Positions 1 through 10,785 of a stretch of DNA of 64,000 bases are shown here, in pieces. The position numbers and the translations under genes were made by a program. The stretch is from contig NC_045131.1 in the NCBI RefSeq assembly GCF_007655135.1, forward strand, positions 11,020,001 to 11,084,000, in the 5' to 3' direction. The stretch is from Punica granatum. Its lineage: Eukaryota; Streptophyta; Magnoliopsida; Myrtales; Lythraceae. The notes beneath the pieces were generated by a model that worked only from the letters and a program-made list of their open reading frames with translations, had not been told where the DNA came from and searched no databases. How positions within the stretch are numbered: position 1 is the first letter of the stretch; each line of letters starts with the position of its first letter.

Positions 1-423
1 TGTGTGGCGTCCAATTAATATATAGAAATTAATTAATAAGCAAGAAACTGATGCATCCGATAAATGTGCTCATTTGAATTGCATCTAAAGAAATTGATCG
101 GCTGTCTTTCTTAGAATTTCAACTGTTCCGTTTTCCTAATAGTCTAGATAGCTTGGTGGGTCCTTTTCCGTTAATGAAAAACTAGTCATCTAGGACTTTT
201 TGCGATTTTTATTTTATGTTGATATTATTATATTTAGGAATTTTTTAATAACAAAAAAATTGAAAAAATCCAGGTATATATTAATGTACAGGGGAAGCGA
301 AGGTCGATCTTTCAGGAGATGAGGGTTGCAAATAGAAACTCCTCATCAAAGGAATGAGATCTCTTGCGGAAAAAGTCTGAATTACATATTGATAGGAAAC
401 TAGAGAAATGGCTGAGGCTGACC
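1..423. other. Intergenic DNA left of P1
   Basis: AT-rich sequence with no coding exon, no complete repeat and no RNA gene that I can recognise. The last stretch (about 350-423) resembles the sequence upstream of P4 (about 6400-6470), so it is part of the duplicated P1/P4 upstream region. Confidence 0.6.
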
Positions 424-497
424 AGTCCATTAAGGAGGCCGGCTCTGAACTTTGAACTTTCGATGGGGAGGGTGCTATGTCCCTCCATCTATAAATA
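424..497 (+). promoter_or_regulatory. Core promoter of P1 (CCAT-type box and TATA box)
   Basis: A TATA box (TATAAATA, 490-497) lies about 110 nt before the P1 start codon. The box AGTCCATTAAGGAG (424-437) is a degenerate version of the CCAT-N-ATGG element found at the same place in most copies of this cluster. Confidence 0.6.
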
Positions 498-606
498 CAA
501 CACATTGTCATGAACATCTTCATCAGCTCAAGCATTTGCCTTCTACGAAACAATTGCTATTCCTTAAATAAGTTTATTCCCCGTCTCTTTAATTTACATT
601 CCAGAA

Positions 607-1190
607 ATGGCCGTCACCTGCTTCACCCATGAGTTCACAACCACTATTGCCCCGGCAAGGATGTTTAAGGCCCTGGTCCTTGAAGCTCACTTGCTCATTC
701 CCAAGATTGTGCCCCAGGGTATCAAGAGCATTGAGTTCGTCCAAGGAGATGGTGGAGTCGGAAGCATTATGCAGACCAACTTTGCCGAAGGTAACCATTG
801 TTACTAAATTAATAATTGCATCATCCTTAATTCGTCTTAGAAGCCTCAATTATTCATCTCATCGTGCAATTCCTTGACTTTCACGAGACAGGTGGCCACT
901 TGAAGTGCCTGAAGCACAGAATCGATGCCCTTGACACCGAGAAGCTGGTGTGCAAGTACACCCTGGTCGAAGGTGACGTCATCTTTGACAAGATTGAGTC
1001 GGTTGTTTATGAGGTCAAGTTCGAGGCCTCAGGTGATGGCGGATGCGTCTGCAAGAAAACCAGCGAGTACCACGCTAAGGCCGGAGTCGAGCTCAAGGAA
1101 GAGGACATCAAGCAAGGGAAAGACAAGGCCATGGGATTGTATAAGGCCCTCGAGGAGTACCTCTTGGCCAATCCTGGTTGCTGCGCTTAG
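607..1190 (+). CDS. P1: PR-10 / Bet v 1-like protein
   Basis: Exon 1 is 607-790, the GT-AG intron 791-891 and exon 2 892-1190, giving 160 aa. Bet v 1-fold proteins hold hydrophobic ligands in a cavity under a long C-terminal helix and act in the cytosol, often in stress responses; the ligand is not predictable here. The start ATGGCC matches that of most other copies. The loop reads GDGGVG (47-52), but the Lys that normally follows at position 55 is Met, Trp67 is Cys and the C-terminus ends in Gly-Cys-Cys-Ala, so this copy is more divergent than the array consensus. Its nearest relative is the broken P4. A possible AATAAA polyadenylation signal is at 1380-1385. Confidence 0.93.
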
Positions 1191-2270
1191 TTGATTTTCC
1201 CTGGCGCTTGTCTGAACTTATGAACTTGGGTTGCTGAATAATTTTCTGTTTCTCTTTTGCCCTTTTCCTTTTCTTTTTTAAATTTATTTTTTTTTCTGTT
1301 CTCTACTCCCTTAGTTTCTGGTCCTCCAGACTTTTCATTCTCATTGAAAGAATTTGTGTTTTTAAGCTTGAATGAAAATAATAAATTACATTCTTCATTA
1401 TGGAACTTCCTATATGCAGTAGTTTTGCTACATTGTCTCCGAGAAAATATTAGATGATACTAACATATATACCGTGTCATGCCACTTTGCAAGTAGAGTC
1501 TGGTGCATTATACTGTAGAGGTAACACTTATTTATTATACGTTGCCCTTGGGAGTCATTTGATTTGAAGTTGCATATGCAACCTCGTATTCTAACCAACC
1601 TCACAAGGTCGAGATTGTAAATTATTTACCAGGAGAAGATCATACAATTACTTGACACGGATAACACTATGCCAAGTCAAAACCACACGATTCACCCATT
1701 TAAAATTAGAGAAAAACGAACGATTAAAATTGTTCGGGAGTTGAAATTGAATCTCACACCGGCCATATGTAACAAAATGGGTATACATGGAATTTGAGTT
1801 TTACCACCTAATAGTGTGACCTTTTGGGTTAGTGATGTTCTAAATCCTTATAGGCCCAATGAAATTTTAATACGATATAAAAGCAAGGTTATATAGGTTT
1901 GTGTAGGTTCATGCCACGCCAAGTCCAGTTTCGAGTGCAGCCAAGGTGGTCCTCATTTTAGCCCCCTTGCTTGAGCATGGAAGGGGAACCTGACAAGATA
2001 GATGGGTATACATTGGACTTTGGTCCACCCCTAACAACTGAAACTTTTGAATTGGTGATGGGTCCTAATTTGTATAGGCCTAGTTAAACTGTCCGGTCTC
2101 GTTGATTTTAGTTGGAAATCTCATCGCGAGGACTTGTCAGTGCAGATGTTGATATACACACGTGTATGATTGATAGGGAAAATTCCTAAAAAAATTGTAA
2201 AATGTGGAAATCGGATATATATGAAGATGAGCATTGGTTAATAAAGGTAATACTTAAGCAAAAATAGGAT
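1191..2270. other. Intergenic region downstream of P1
   Basis: No gene seen. A degenerate direct repeat is visible: 1784-1866 and 2003-2086 share the start GGGTATACAT, a central GTGATG-type word and a TATAGGCC end. This could be the relic of an old mobile element, but no termini or target duplication can be defined. Confidence 0.35.
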
Positions 2271-3071
2271 AATTATTCCTAATTGATTACCGGTTTTCCA
2301 ATATCTTCTCGAGTTATTTTAGAATACATAAACTATAACAACAGAAGAAAGATCAGGTAGGTGTGGATTTTATATCTCATTACGGCATCGAACATTTATG
2401 ACAACTATTTTGCAGAAAAGAAGTCCAACCCTTCATGGAAGAAATTGCAAAACTATACCTAGAGGGGAAATTATACGCAACAAATGGGGGAAAAGAACCA
2501 CTTAAAGCCACTAATTTACGTTTGTTAAACAGCAGGATTTCCTGAACGGTGCTCTTTCATAAGTTCTGTGGATTCCTGATTGCCTGATCCTGTCCTTCTC
2601 AAAACCTCTTCCTTGAGCTCAACGCCCGTGCTTGGCCACCTTAAAAATATCAGGAAGTGTTTTCAGCTTTTCCTGCTTTTCTTTTCTTTCTTTTATCCAC
2701 ATGTGAGCCGATATGACTCTGAGGTTGAGATATCGGCCAAAATGAGCACCAAACAGAAAAGCGCGCACCACCAAAAGTTGGCAGAGTATGGCATTATTAC
2801 TGACAAAGGCTTTCTGATTAGAATGTATTGTACTTCCAATGTTATGATATTCCAGAAACATATACTAGACTAAAGGCTTTGCTCGGTAACATCATATTTT
2901 TTCCATGCAATTTATGTTTTTCAGTTCACATGACATGCTATTTGATTAGCACTTTCACACAGGCAGAGCAAGTTCAAGTATTGATTAAAATCAAAGACAA
3001 ACTGTGAAGTAAAACTGGGAAGCTGAAATCACAAATGTACTATGTGTGTAAACATAAAGGCTCTAGCTCAT
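2271..3071. other. Conserved 3' flank of a type B gene
   Basis: This non-coding block is repeated at about 14,310-15,087 downstream of P6, beginning with a shared ATTACCGGTTTTCC motif. It shows that P2 and P6 were copied together with their 3' flank. No independent gene is visible in it. Confidence 0.6.
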
Positions 3072-3649
3072 TTAAGCATATGCTTCTGGGTTGGCTGCAA
3101 GGTATTCCTCGACAACTTTGTAGAGTCCCATGGCCTTGTCCTTGCCCTGCTTGATGTCCTCCTCCTTCAGCTCCACACCTGCCTTCACATGGTACTCACT
3201 CGTCATTTTGCAGACACATCCACCATCGCTGGAAGCTTCGAATTTCACCTCGTACACCACCAATTCAATCTTGTCGAATAGGATATCACTCTCAATCAGG
3301 GTGTACTTGCAAGCGAGCTTCTCTACGTCAATAGCATCAATCCTGTGCTTCAGCCACTTCAAGTGACCACCTGTTATAGAAGGTAGGAAAATTTAATTAC
3401 TCAGCATAAACCATGACATCTTGTGCAGGAAGTAAAAGAAGAAAACCTTTTAAAACATTACTAACCATCAGCAAAGTTGGTCTGCTTGATGCTTCCAGGA
3501 CCACTGTCTCCTTCAATGAACTCGATGCTCTTAATACCCTGAGGGGCAATCTTGGGGATGAGGTTGTGGGAGTCAAGGATTAGAGCCTTGAACATCCTCG
3601 ACGGAGCAATTGAAGTCTTGAACTCCTCGGTAAACCACGTGACGGCCAT
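3072..3649 (-). CDS. P2: PR-10 / Bet v 1-like protein, type B
   Basis: Exon 1 is 3649-3466, the intron 3465-3371 (GT-AG on the minus strand) and exon 2 3370-3072; 160 aa, intact. Differences from the array consensus sit in functional places. Cys5 is Trp. The glycine-rich loop is GDSGPG, so Gly49 is Ser and position 51 is Pro. Ser98 is Leu. The C-terminus (AANPEAYA) matches type B copies P9 and ψP6. The gene lies head-to-tail with P3 downstream on the same strand in transcription order B then A. Coding integrity and a clean promoter suggest it is expressed; this is inference. Confidence 0.93.
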
Positions 3650-3772
3650 TTTTCTTATTTAGAATAAAGGAAGAAGTGAATTAGATGAGCTAATGGTGAG
3701 GAAAAAAACTGCTTGCTGACGCTCTAAGGTTAAGCTGTGAGACTGTGAATATGGTGATGGAAATTGCATGGG

Positions 3773-3839
3773 TTTATATAGGCAAGTTGTTCTCCTTGAG
3801 ACTTTGGTGTTCTCATTTCATGGCACTCCATGATGGACT
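3773..3839 (-). promoter_or_regulatory. Core promoter of P2
   Basis: On the minus strand a TATATAAA box (3780-3773) lies about 125 nt upstream of the ATG. The box ACTCCATGATGGACT (plus-strand 3825-3839) sits 45 bp further upstream; its CCAT-GATGG core is quasi-palindromic and is repeated in front of P9, P18 and P23. Confidence 0.65.
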
Positions 3840-5340
3840 GATCATCAGCACAGCAATGATGGACCCAAAGAGTTTCTCTAGATGGTCAGAAGGTACTTAT
3901 TTATCCCAATTCCATTAAGAACTAATCAATAATTTTATTTTAATATATATAATTTTTTAAATAATTATTCATTTTATTGAATCCATTTGGAAAGAACAAA
4001 AAAGAGTACTTGGGTCTTTCTTGAACTAATTAATTTAATGGGATTGACCTAGTGGCTGCTTCCTTGGTTAAGACATAAGTCCGAGTAATCCTGCTAAGAG
4101 TACTCCATATCGGACACTTGCGCGGCTTGTGTGGCCGGATTGACCTTTCTCGCGGGCTTCATTGGGCAATGGGTTTGTCGACAATGGACTTTTACTTTAT
4201 TCTTCTTCTTCTTCTTCTTCTTCTTTGTACTTCTTCATGATAAAGTCAACAATCAACAATCGAGGTCAAATATCTACATCTTTCCACATCAGTGTGAACC
4301 AACAATTAATAATCGCTGAAATTTTCACGTTCATTCCATAAAAGATCATACTTCTGTCCAGATGGGTCACATCTTTGAATCAAATGGTCAACTGCGTTCA
4401 TCGTATCTGCATGACTTGCTGTCATTTACCGATTGTTTGGATTGCGGGTTATGGAGGAACCCTCCATAACCAGCAATCCAAAGAAGCCTTTAAAGCAAGT
4501 TCTGTTTTTCATACTTCTATTGCTTTCTGGCATATCATGCTGGTAGGTTTGTTTGATGGGAAAATTCTCGATATGAAAAGATAATGTTACCTGTTTTTGT
4601 TTGCTGTCTCCACTCCACTAAACTCAAAAGATTACGTGGTTCTGGAGTTCCACAGTCTAATCTGGACCCTGATAACTAGAAATCGCGAAAATTTGTAAAT
4701 ATAGCTCCTGAAAAACTATGACTTTTGGCCTATTTGTTCCAGTATACCTTTTAGCAGATGAATACTTTATTGACAATTAACTTAACTGTTGGCTTGTGCA
4801 GCTCTAAGCATATATTTTAGATGAATGAACGAAAGATTGTGTAAGGAACTTGACTAGCCACTTACGGATATGCTGCTCTGTCGAAAGACTCATAAAATGT
4901 AATATATTGTTTAGTTTGATGCAATACGCAATGGAATCGTCGCATTGAACAATTCAGATTTGTAAATTGATCCATTTCCTCAAATTAGCATTTCCATCCA
5001 CTGGGATTGTTATTGAAATGAAGTTTCCTCATTGTACTCTTCGCAGTCTCTGTACCTCGCATATATAATTTCACTTGAACCGATGGCAAGAAAATGGAAG
5101 ACTTCATAAACAGAGGATTTGAATAGCATGTTGTGTACTTGAGAGCATGATCAACCAAATAACTTTTAATATCTTGCGACTGAAAAGAAAAATGTCTGTT
5201 TATTTCATCAGCTCGATCTTTCACACATTTATATTAAGTATCAAGCAACAAATTCTGTAAACATCAAAAGGCAAAGAAAAAGCAATAGAGGAAATGACAT
5301 GACACGATATTGAGCAAACATAAACTAGAAATATGCTCAT
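3840..5340. other. Intergenic flank between type B promoter and type A 3' end
   Basis: This B-to-A spacer recurs, diverged, at 15,840-17,476, 21,590-23,024 and 31,560-33,225, with shared words such as a TTCTAGAT-AAAGTCAA tract. A (TTC)n microsatellite is at about 4199-4225. No gene is seen in it. Confidence 0.6.
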
Positions 5341-5906
5341 TTAAGCATAGACATTGGGGTTGGCAAGAAGGTATTCCTCGACAACCTTGTAAAGTCCCAT
5401 GGCCTTGTCCTTGCCCTGCTTGATGTCCTCCTCCTTCAGCTCCACGCCCTCCTTGACATGGTACTCGCTTGTCATCTTGCAGACACACCCACCATCACTG
5501 GACGCTTCGAATTTCACCTCGTACACCACTGATTCAATCTTGTCGAATGCGACATCACTCTCAATCAAGGTGTATTTGCAAGCGAGCTTCTCTGCATCAA
5601 CTGCGTCGATCCTGTGCTTCAGCCACTTCAAGTGACCACCTGTCATAGAAGGTAATAAAATCAGAATACCTTTTGGAAATATCAGGTACATAGTAGGAAA
5701 TAAAGAGTTGGTAATTACTAACCATCAGCTAAGTTGGTCTGCTTGATGCTTCCAGCAGCACCATCTCCTTCCACAAACTCAATGCTCTTGATACCCTGAG
5801 GAGCGATCTTGGGGATGAGGTTGTGGGAGTTGAGGATCAATGCCTTGAACATCCTGGAAGGAGCAACAGGAGTCGAGAACTCTTGGGTGAAGCAAGTGAC
5901 CGCCAT
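5341..5906 (-). CDS. P3: PR-10 / Bet v 1-like protein, type A
   Basis: Exon 1 is 5906-5723, the intron only 83 nt (5722-5640) and exon 2 5639-5341; 160 aa, intact. The loop GDGAAG (47-52), Pro13 and the C-terminus LLANPNVYA place it in type A with P7, P10, P16 and P21. Individual changes are Thr11 to Ser, Asp26 to Asn, Phe59 to Leu and Ala125 to Glu. Cys82, Cys113 and Cys115 are kept. It is the leftmost type A gene; the element to its right that should be a type C gene is replaced by P4, P5 and mobile DNA. Confidence 0.93.
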
Positions 5907-6014
5907 ATCTCCGGAAAAAAGAATAAATTTTCAATGTAATCCTAAGAATGGGAGAAGGATGTGTTGGTTCTAAGGCAAGATGTTGAGTTGTGAATGATGC
6001 ATAATGTTTGGTTG

Positions 6015-6082
6015 TATATATAGCGTCTGATGTTTGAACCTCCTCTTTAAGATGGGAGTTCCATAGCTGCCCGTTGTGGACT
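6015..6082 (-). promoter_or_regulatory. Core promoter of P3
   Basis: A TATATATA box (6022-6015) lies about 110 nt upstream of the ATG. The type A version of the conserved box, GCCCGTTGTGGACT (plus-strand 6069-6082), lies 47 bp beyond it. Confidence 0.6.
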
Positions 6083-6440
6083 TTGTCATGCAAATGACAC
6101 CTTCGAAGATTCCATGCAGCAAGCAAGGTCCCACTGTGGGAAAGGTATAAACAATGATTTCTATATTTTTGTAGGTTTAATTCTAAGCTGACAAAATCGA
6201 AATAAGAATGTCTCCTCTCAATTGTCCTCATATATAATATGTATGTTGGTTGTTGTATTCTCCCAAGGGAATGTGGTACATCGATCAATTTGGGCCAAAC
6301 GGCTGAATCCTAACCAGACCAATGTTTTCATGACTCGTGTTCAGTATGGAAATATTTTAAGTGATCTTTGCACCCTAACGAAATTATTGTTCATTGGCAG
6401 GAGGCATCAAGAGACATCTTAATTATGATGATCTAGAAAA
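6083..6440. other. Spacer between divergent P3 and P4 promoters
   Basis: Non-coding DNA shared in diverged form with the A-to-C spacers of later triads, including the phrase ATCTAGAAAA followed by a CAATTGTGGAG-like box further right. No gene seen. Confidence 0.5.
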
Positions 6441-7474
6441 GTAGAGCAATAGCTGACCAGTCCATTGTGGAGGGCTCTGAACTTTGAACTTCAATAGGAT
6501 GATGAAGATACTAAATTCCCCCATCTATAAATACAACTCATTCTCATGAACTTCTTCATCAACTCAAGCATCATCCGTCTTTAGGAAACAATCGCAACTC
6601 CTTAATTAAGTTTATTTCCGGTCTCTTTCATTTATATTCCAGAAATGGCCGTCACCTATTTCATCGAGGAGTTCACTACCCCCGTTGCCCCGGCAAGGAT
6701 CTTCAAGGCCCTCGTCCTTGAATCCAAGTGATCATTCCCAAGAGTGTGCCCCAGGGTATCAAGAGCATTGAGTTCATTCAAGGAGATTGAGACGACCCGA
6801 AAATGATTTTCTTTTAAAGTGTTATGATATCCATTTTTCAAATTTAAACCTATTAAACAATTTCATAAAATTACATCTATCCCAGCCAACCACTTCATAT
6901 TTATATCAAAGAAACGTATCACATCTCCAAAGGAACTTCTAGCATGTTTTTCACAACCACCCATGAACCGCTAAACAAAATTTTTCAGGTCGTAACTATT
7001 CACAAGCATTCTATACACAACTTTTATATCCACTACATATTTAGGTCTAGCTACAAGTCTTCCATGCTGATCCCGACGTCCAAAAAGTTCTTCGAAGCAA
7101 CTAGTCTAACTTCTAACTTATCTGTCAAAAGAAATATGTATGGGTGAGCTGCATCTCAGTAGGTATTAAATTCCACAATAAAATGAAGCATTAGATTTAT
7201 TCACCGACCCAATTAATATTCACAAGGACAATCACATATCACTTGTCTCACAAGACTTGCCATAAAACAATTATTATTATATATTTACCTACCAATTCAA
7301 TATAATCTAAATTCAACAACAATTTCAATACAACAAATACTAGCTATAGGGTCGCATTCCCTCGCGACAGAGTTTTGATGGTACCGTGATTCCGCATTTA
7401 TCATTTACAATCTCCTCATATCAAATCTCATAAGAGGGGGTTGCTTATTATTCTCCGACAGTAGGAGCCTAATG

Positions 7475-7618
7475 TCCATTTTATATTTTGCTGGATCAGC
7501 GGCCTGATCGTCTGTTTCATATTCATCCGGTTTAGCGGCCTAATTGTTCGTTTTATATTCCGACAGTTCAACGACCTGATCATCCATTTTATATTTTGTC
7601 GGATCAACGACCTGATCA
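7475..7618. repeat. Four tandem 36-bp repeats inside the LTR
   Basis: Units start at 7475, 7511, 7547 and 7583. Each carries a TTTTATATT-like core and a GGCCTGATC or GACCTGATC end. The related LTR at 36.9-39.2 kb has a single unit, so the array expanded in this copy. The reverse-strand open reading frame here is only a by-product of the 36-nt period. Confidence 0.8.
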
Positions 7619-8599
7619 TTTCATGGCTATAATCACAACAATATCACCACACCGCAATTAGCCGAACTCATATAGTTTTTTCTTGAAAAATAAGTCATCA
7701 AGATCCTTATACCCTCTTCATTCAACATATCTCATTCAAACAAGCATTAATTATTAATTTAATATTTAGCCTCATTCTATGGTGGAACAAAATACTTACA
7801 AAGGTCTCCAAAATGATAACTCAACGAGTCGAGCCGGTGTATAGTTTCAGTCTCCTCAACTCCTATAAATTATAAACACGGTTAGAAAATCAAGTATAAA
7901 TATGTATATATACTTATATATCTCAATCTTAATCTGTCCATAAATTTCTAATTATGAAATTGGCCTCATTGAAATCTACTCACACCAAAATCACATACTG
8001 ATCAATTACGAGACACATCCACAGATAAGAAATTTAACCTCATTAAAACCATTTTAAGGTAATAGAATCATTCTTCGCAAAATTTCCACCCTGACCAACT
8101 TCGACAAAGCAACACAAATCAAAAGGGCTAACTGGCAATTGATTGAGTAATACCATTCAACCTAAACAAAATGTCTTAGATCTACACTGACAGAGCAATT
8201 CAATGAATCTAATAGGAAATAAAACCAATACCACCAACTCTAAGCAAATAACGTGTTCTTAATTACTTCATGAACACAAATTCAAATTTTAGTTTAATAA
8301 AATAACTATAAAACACTCCAGCAAATACAGCAACGGGAAGCCAAATGCCCCGACAAAGCACTACTCCTAAAGCGCTAAATCGAATTATCAATCCAACTTA
8401 TTTAACTTACTCTATTCAAACAGATTTCCACTTCCTAGTTTTAAAGAAACAATTAACGTTAAGGTAAAAGAAGACCTAATCAAACGGAAAAAAAAGATTT
8501 ATCTATACACACCCAAACTTTGTTAATTATAACCAACTAAAAATGCAAGATTAAACTCTTTCTTGTGAGATGACTTCCTATCTTGATAGCTCTTCCTCT

Positions 8600-8692
8600 C
8601 TCTATTGCTGTTCTCTCTCTCTCTGTGCCCCCCCCCCCCCCCCCCCCCTCAATTTTAGCTCACTGGTCTCTCTGTGTGTGTGTGTGTGTGTC
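8600..8692. repeat. Low-complexity cluster: (CT)n, C21 and (TG)n
   Basis: Adjacent (CT)n, a run of 21 C (8628-8648) and a TG microsatellite (about 8671-8691) lie near the right end of the solo LTR. The sister LTR keeps only the TG tract (about 38,813-38,837). Confidence 0.85.
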
Positions 8693-9378
8693 CGATTGTG
8701 TCCCGAGCGTACTCACCCTCTCCTTCTCTCTGTTTCAAAGAGAACAGCCACGTAACCCCAAAAGAAAGAGAGAGAAAAGAACAAATAAAATATTGAAGTA
8801 AATGAAGAGGCGGTGGGGAATTAAGAAGGAAGAATGAAAATGAGATTAATGGCTCATTGGGCTTTAAGCCCAATCAATTTTATAAGCCCAGAGTATATAC
8901 ATATATGTCCAATATTATATGCATAAATATATATCTAGATACGTATGTATATATATATATATATATATATATACGTGAAATGCATGGTGCTCACAATGCA
9001 TGGCGCTCACAGAGATGGTGGAGTCGGAAGCGTTAAGCAGACCAACTTTGCTGAAGGTAACCATTCATCGTTACTAATTTATTGCATCAAACCTTTGTCA
9101 TAGGCGCCTCAATTATTGATCTCATCACGTGATTTCTTGACTTCATGCAAGTGCTTGAGGCACCGGATCGATGCCCTTGACACTGGAAGCTGGTCCCCAA
9201 GTATACCCTGATTGAAGGCTATGTCATCTTTGACAAGATTGAGTCGGTTATTTATGAGGTCAAGTTTGAGGCCTCAGAAGATAAGCATGGGAAAATAAAG
9301 ATGCTTCTCAAGGAAAAGTAAGATTATTATTATTATTATTCACCCAAAAAAAAAGAAAGTAAGATTACTGTATATCTA

Positions 9379-9768
9379 TCTATACTATTATAAAGTCAAA
9401 ATCTCCCTTTTCGTCTCACTTATTTTCTTTCAAAATTGCCCTTGAAATTTATTTTTCAAATTATAAGAACCACAAAATTAGTGTTAGAAAAGTAGAATAC
9501 AAAAAGTAACTACGTCTACACGAACACCACTAATTCTCTCTCTCTCTCTCTCTCTCTCTCTAATCTTCTCCCATATCTCACTCTCTCCAATTTAACGACG
9601 TTTCTCTCTTTGCTCTCTTAATTCTCTTTTCCAAACTAACATGGAAGCGGCCAAATAAAATCCGTGCTTAACACAAGTCATTGGCGATATTTTTCAATTT
9701 TTCGATCATCTTCTCTCTGTTTTTTTTTTCTTTGATTGCCCGGGGAAAGCACGGGTGCATTGGTCTAG
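9379..9768 (+). mobile_element. Short non-autonomous Helitron (390 bp)
   Basis: The 5' end TCTATACTATTATAAAG (9379 on) is the typical plant Helitron start. The 3' end has a small GC hairpin (GCCCG 9738-9742 pairing with CGGGT 9752-9756), followed about a dozen bases later by CTAG (9765-9768). The host bases are A at 9378 and T at 9769, the expected A-T target. No Rep/helicase coding is present, so the copy depends on enzymes supplied elsewhere. An internal (CT)n tract is at about 9535-9561. Confidence 0.8.
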
Positions 9769-9774
9769 TTCCAA

Positions 9775-9965
9775 CAAATGTGGGTTAGTTTAGGTGGTTT
9801 GGCAGTCTATTTTCCTTAGGTTTTGAATTCGAGTATAGTGAATAGAGAAAATTCATGATTAGGAGAGTTTTATCCTTTAATAACCCCATGGTCCCGACTT
9901 GAAAGTGGATTTATTGGAGTCCATTGGACTTCCTCAGGTGGTGTACACGAAAAGAATAAGATAAT
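9775..9965 (+). repeat. SINE-like element, copy 1
   Basis: About 190 bp matching 23951-24150 and the SINE in 48115-48497. A possible pol III A box (GGTTAGTTTAGGTGGTTTGG, about 9783-9802) and a B-box-like GAATTCGAGT are near the 5' end, and the 3' half carries the shared CCCCATGG...TTGGA words and ends A-rich. It has no coding capacity. Confidence 0.55.
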
Positions 9966-10017
9966 TATTCTTAATAAGCTTAATATTACACATGGTATTC
10001 TCTTTTTGGATTCCCAA

Positions 10018-10232
10018 ATAAAAAACTTTAACTTTAACTCAACACATTACACAACAAAAATACACATTTTCCAAGTAAAAAATTTTAACTTTAACTTTAA
10101 CTCAACATATTACACAACAAAAATACACGTTTCCCAAGTCAAATTTATAATCACATCTCACTTGTCCTTTTGCACAATCAAAATCAAAATCAAAATCAAA
10201 GTTACTTTTAACTCTGAAACCAAACGCACCAA
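10018..10232. repeat. MITE-like repeat, copy 1
   Basis: This shares with 26130-26297 the repeated TTTAACTTTAACTTTAACTC phrases, ACACAACAAAAATACAC and the terminal CAAACGCACCA. Read in reverse the end is GGTGCGTTTGGTTT, a common end type of plant MITEs. Superfamily not assigned. Confidence 0.55.
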
Positions 10233-10663
10233 AAGAGCAATTGTATTTCTTAATTTCTTAATTTCTTAATTTAGTTTTCTAGCAGAAATTTAAAATGGTT
10301 GGTCTAGTTTTATAATTGTAATCTCTATTCTTGCGCCTCTCTTGTCGGATCAAGTGGGGCTAGAAACGTGTAACCGTGTTCTTTTTCTTGGCAATTCATA
10401 AACTCTGCTCGTTTCGTCAAAGTATGTCCATGAATGAATCTACAGGATTTTCTCATTTGAATCTTTCAACATCGTCCTTGTCATATTCTTTGGATTATGA
10501 GCTTTGACCGTTGTTCGATATCAAGAAAGACATGTTTGACCAACTCCCGACAGATGTGGATGGATTAATTCGCGAGTTCGTTCAGAGCAAAGGCCTTGTG
10601 TTAGTCATGAAATAAGTGGAAAAAAAATAAAAACTCCAGAATTAGCTCACTGCTGTAGCCATT

Positions 10664-10669
10664 TATAAA
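10664..10669 (+). promoter_or_regulatory. TATA box of P5
   Basis: TATAAA about 120 nt before the P5 start codon. Unlike other copies, no CCAT-N-ATGG box is seen 40-70 bp upstream, suggesting that P5 is regulated differently. Confidence 0.5.
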
Positions 10670-10785
10670 CCTCTCCATTGATGCCCTGAAAGCATCAAGC
10701 AAGCAATCAGTAAGGCAAATTTCTTTGGACATTTTAAGGATTCATTTTTTGGCACGAAAATCCAATTGTTGTTGGAACAAAAGAC

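Larger units (their letters stand above)
6788..9011. mobile_element. Solo LTR (about 2.2 kb) inserted in P4 exon 1
   Basis: The insert begins TGAGACGACCCGAAA and ends GCGCTCACA, that is TG...CA, and is flanked by a perfect 5-bp target duplication GAGAT (6783-6787 and 9012-9016). Removing it rejoins the PR-10 reading. No primer-binding site, polypurine tract or coding domain lies inside, so it is read as a solo LTR left by LTR-LTR recombination. It is related along its length to 36886-39159, for example around the CGACAGAG-TTGATGGTACC words. It contains a 36-bp tandem repeat, a (CT)n tract, a C21 run (8628-8648), (TG)n and (AT)n. Confidence 0.8.
6645..9321 (+). pseudogene. P4: PR-10 pseudogene split by a 2.2-kb LTR insertion
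   Basis: The upstream sequence and exons match P1 most closely. Exon 1 starts at ATG 6645, and small deletions near 6728 create an immediate stop (AAG TGA). It is interrupted at 6787 by the LTR element 6788-9011 and resumes at 9012, reaching a GT donor after 9056. Exon 2 (from about 9151) has lost its first 10-12 nt with the splice acceptor region, has a further 1-nt deletion, and stops resembling PR-10 after about 9277. It cannot make a PR-10 protein. Confidence 0.9.

Noticed and set aside
1784..2086. Possible terminal repeats of a small element downstream of P1
   Set aside because: The two similar 80-bp tracts are degenerate, and no TG/CA ends or target duplication could be found; kept only as a low-confidence note.
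3130..3366. Open frames of about 80-100 codons on the strand opposite exon 2, repeated at nearly every PR-10 copy
   Set aside because: They are conserved only because the sense codons are conserved; they have no splice partner, no promoter and no family similarity. They are shadows of exon 2.
5779..6288. A 169-codon minus-strand frame over the P3 promoter and exon 1
   Set aside because: It reads P3 exon 1 in the wrong phase and continues into promoter DNA; the true start is the ATG at 5906.
7475..7618. Possible CRISPR-like array (four regular repeats)
   Set aside because: Repeats are contiguous without spacers, the genome is a plant, and the block lies inside an LTR.
7428..7619. Arg/Ile-rich repetitive peptide on the minus strand
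   Set aside because: Produced by the 36-bp tandem repeat inside a solo LTR, with a period of 12 codons. There is no gene context.
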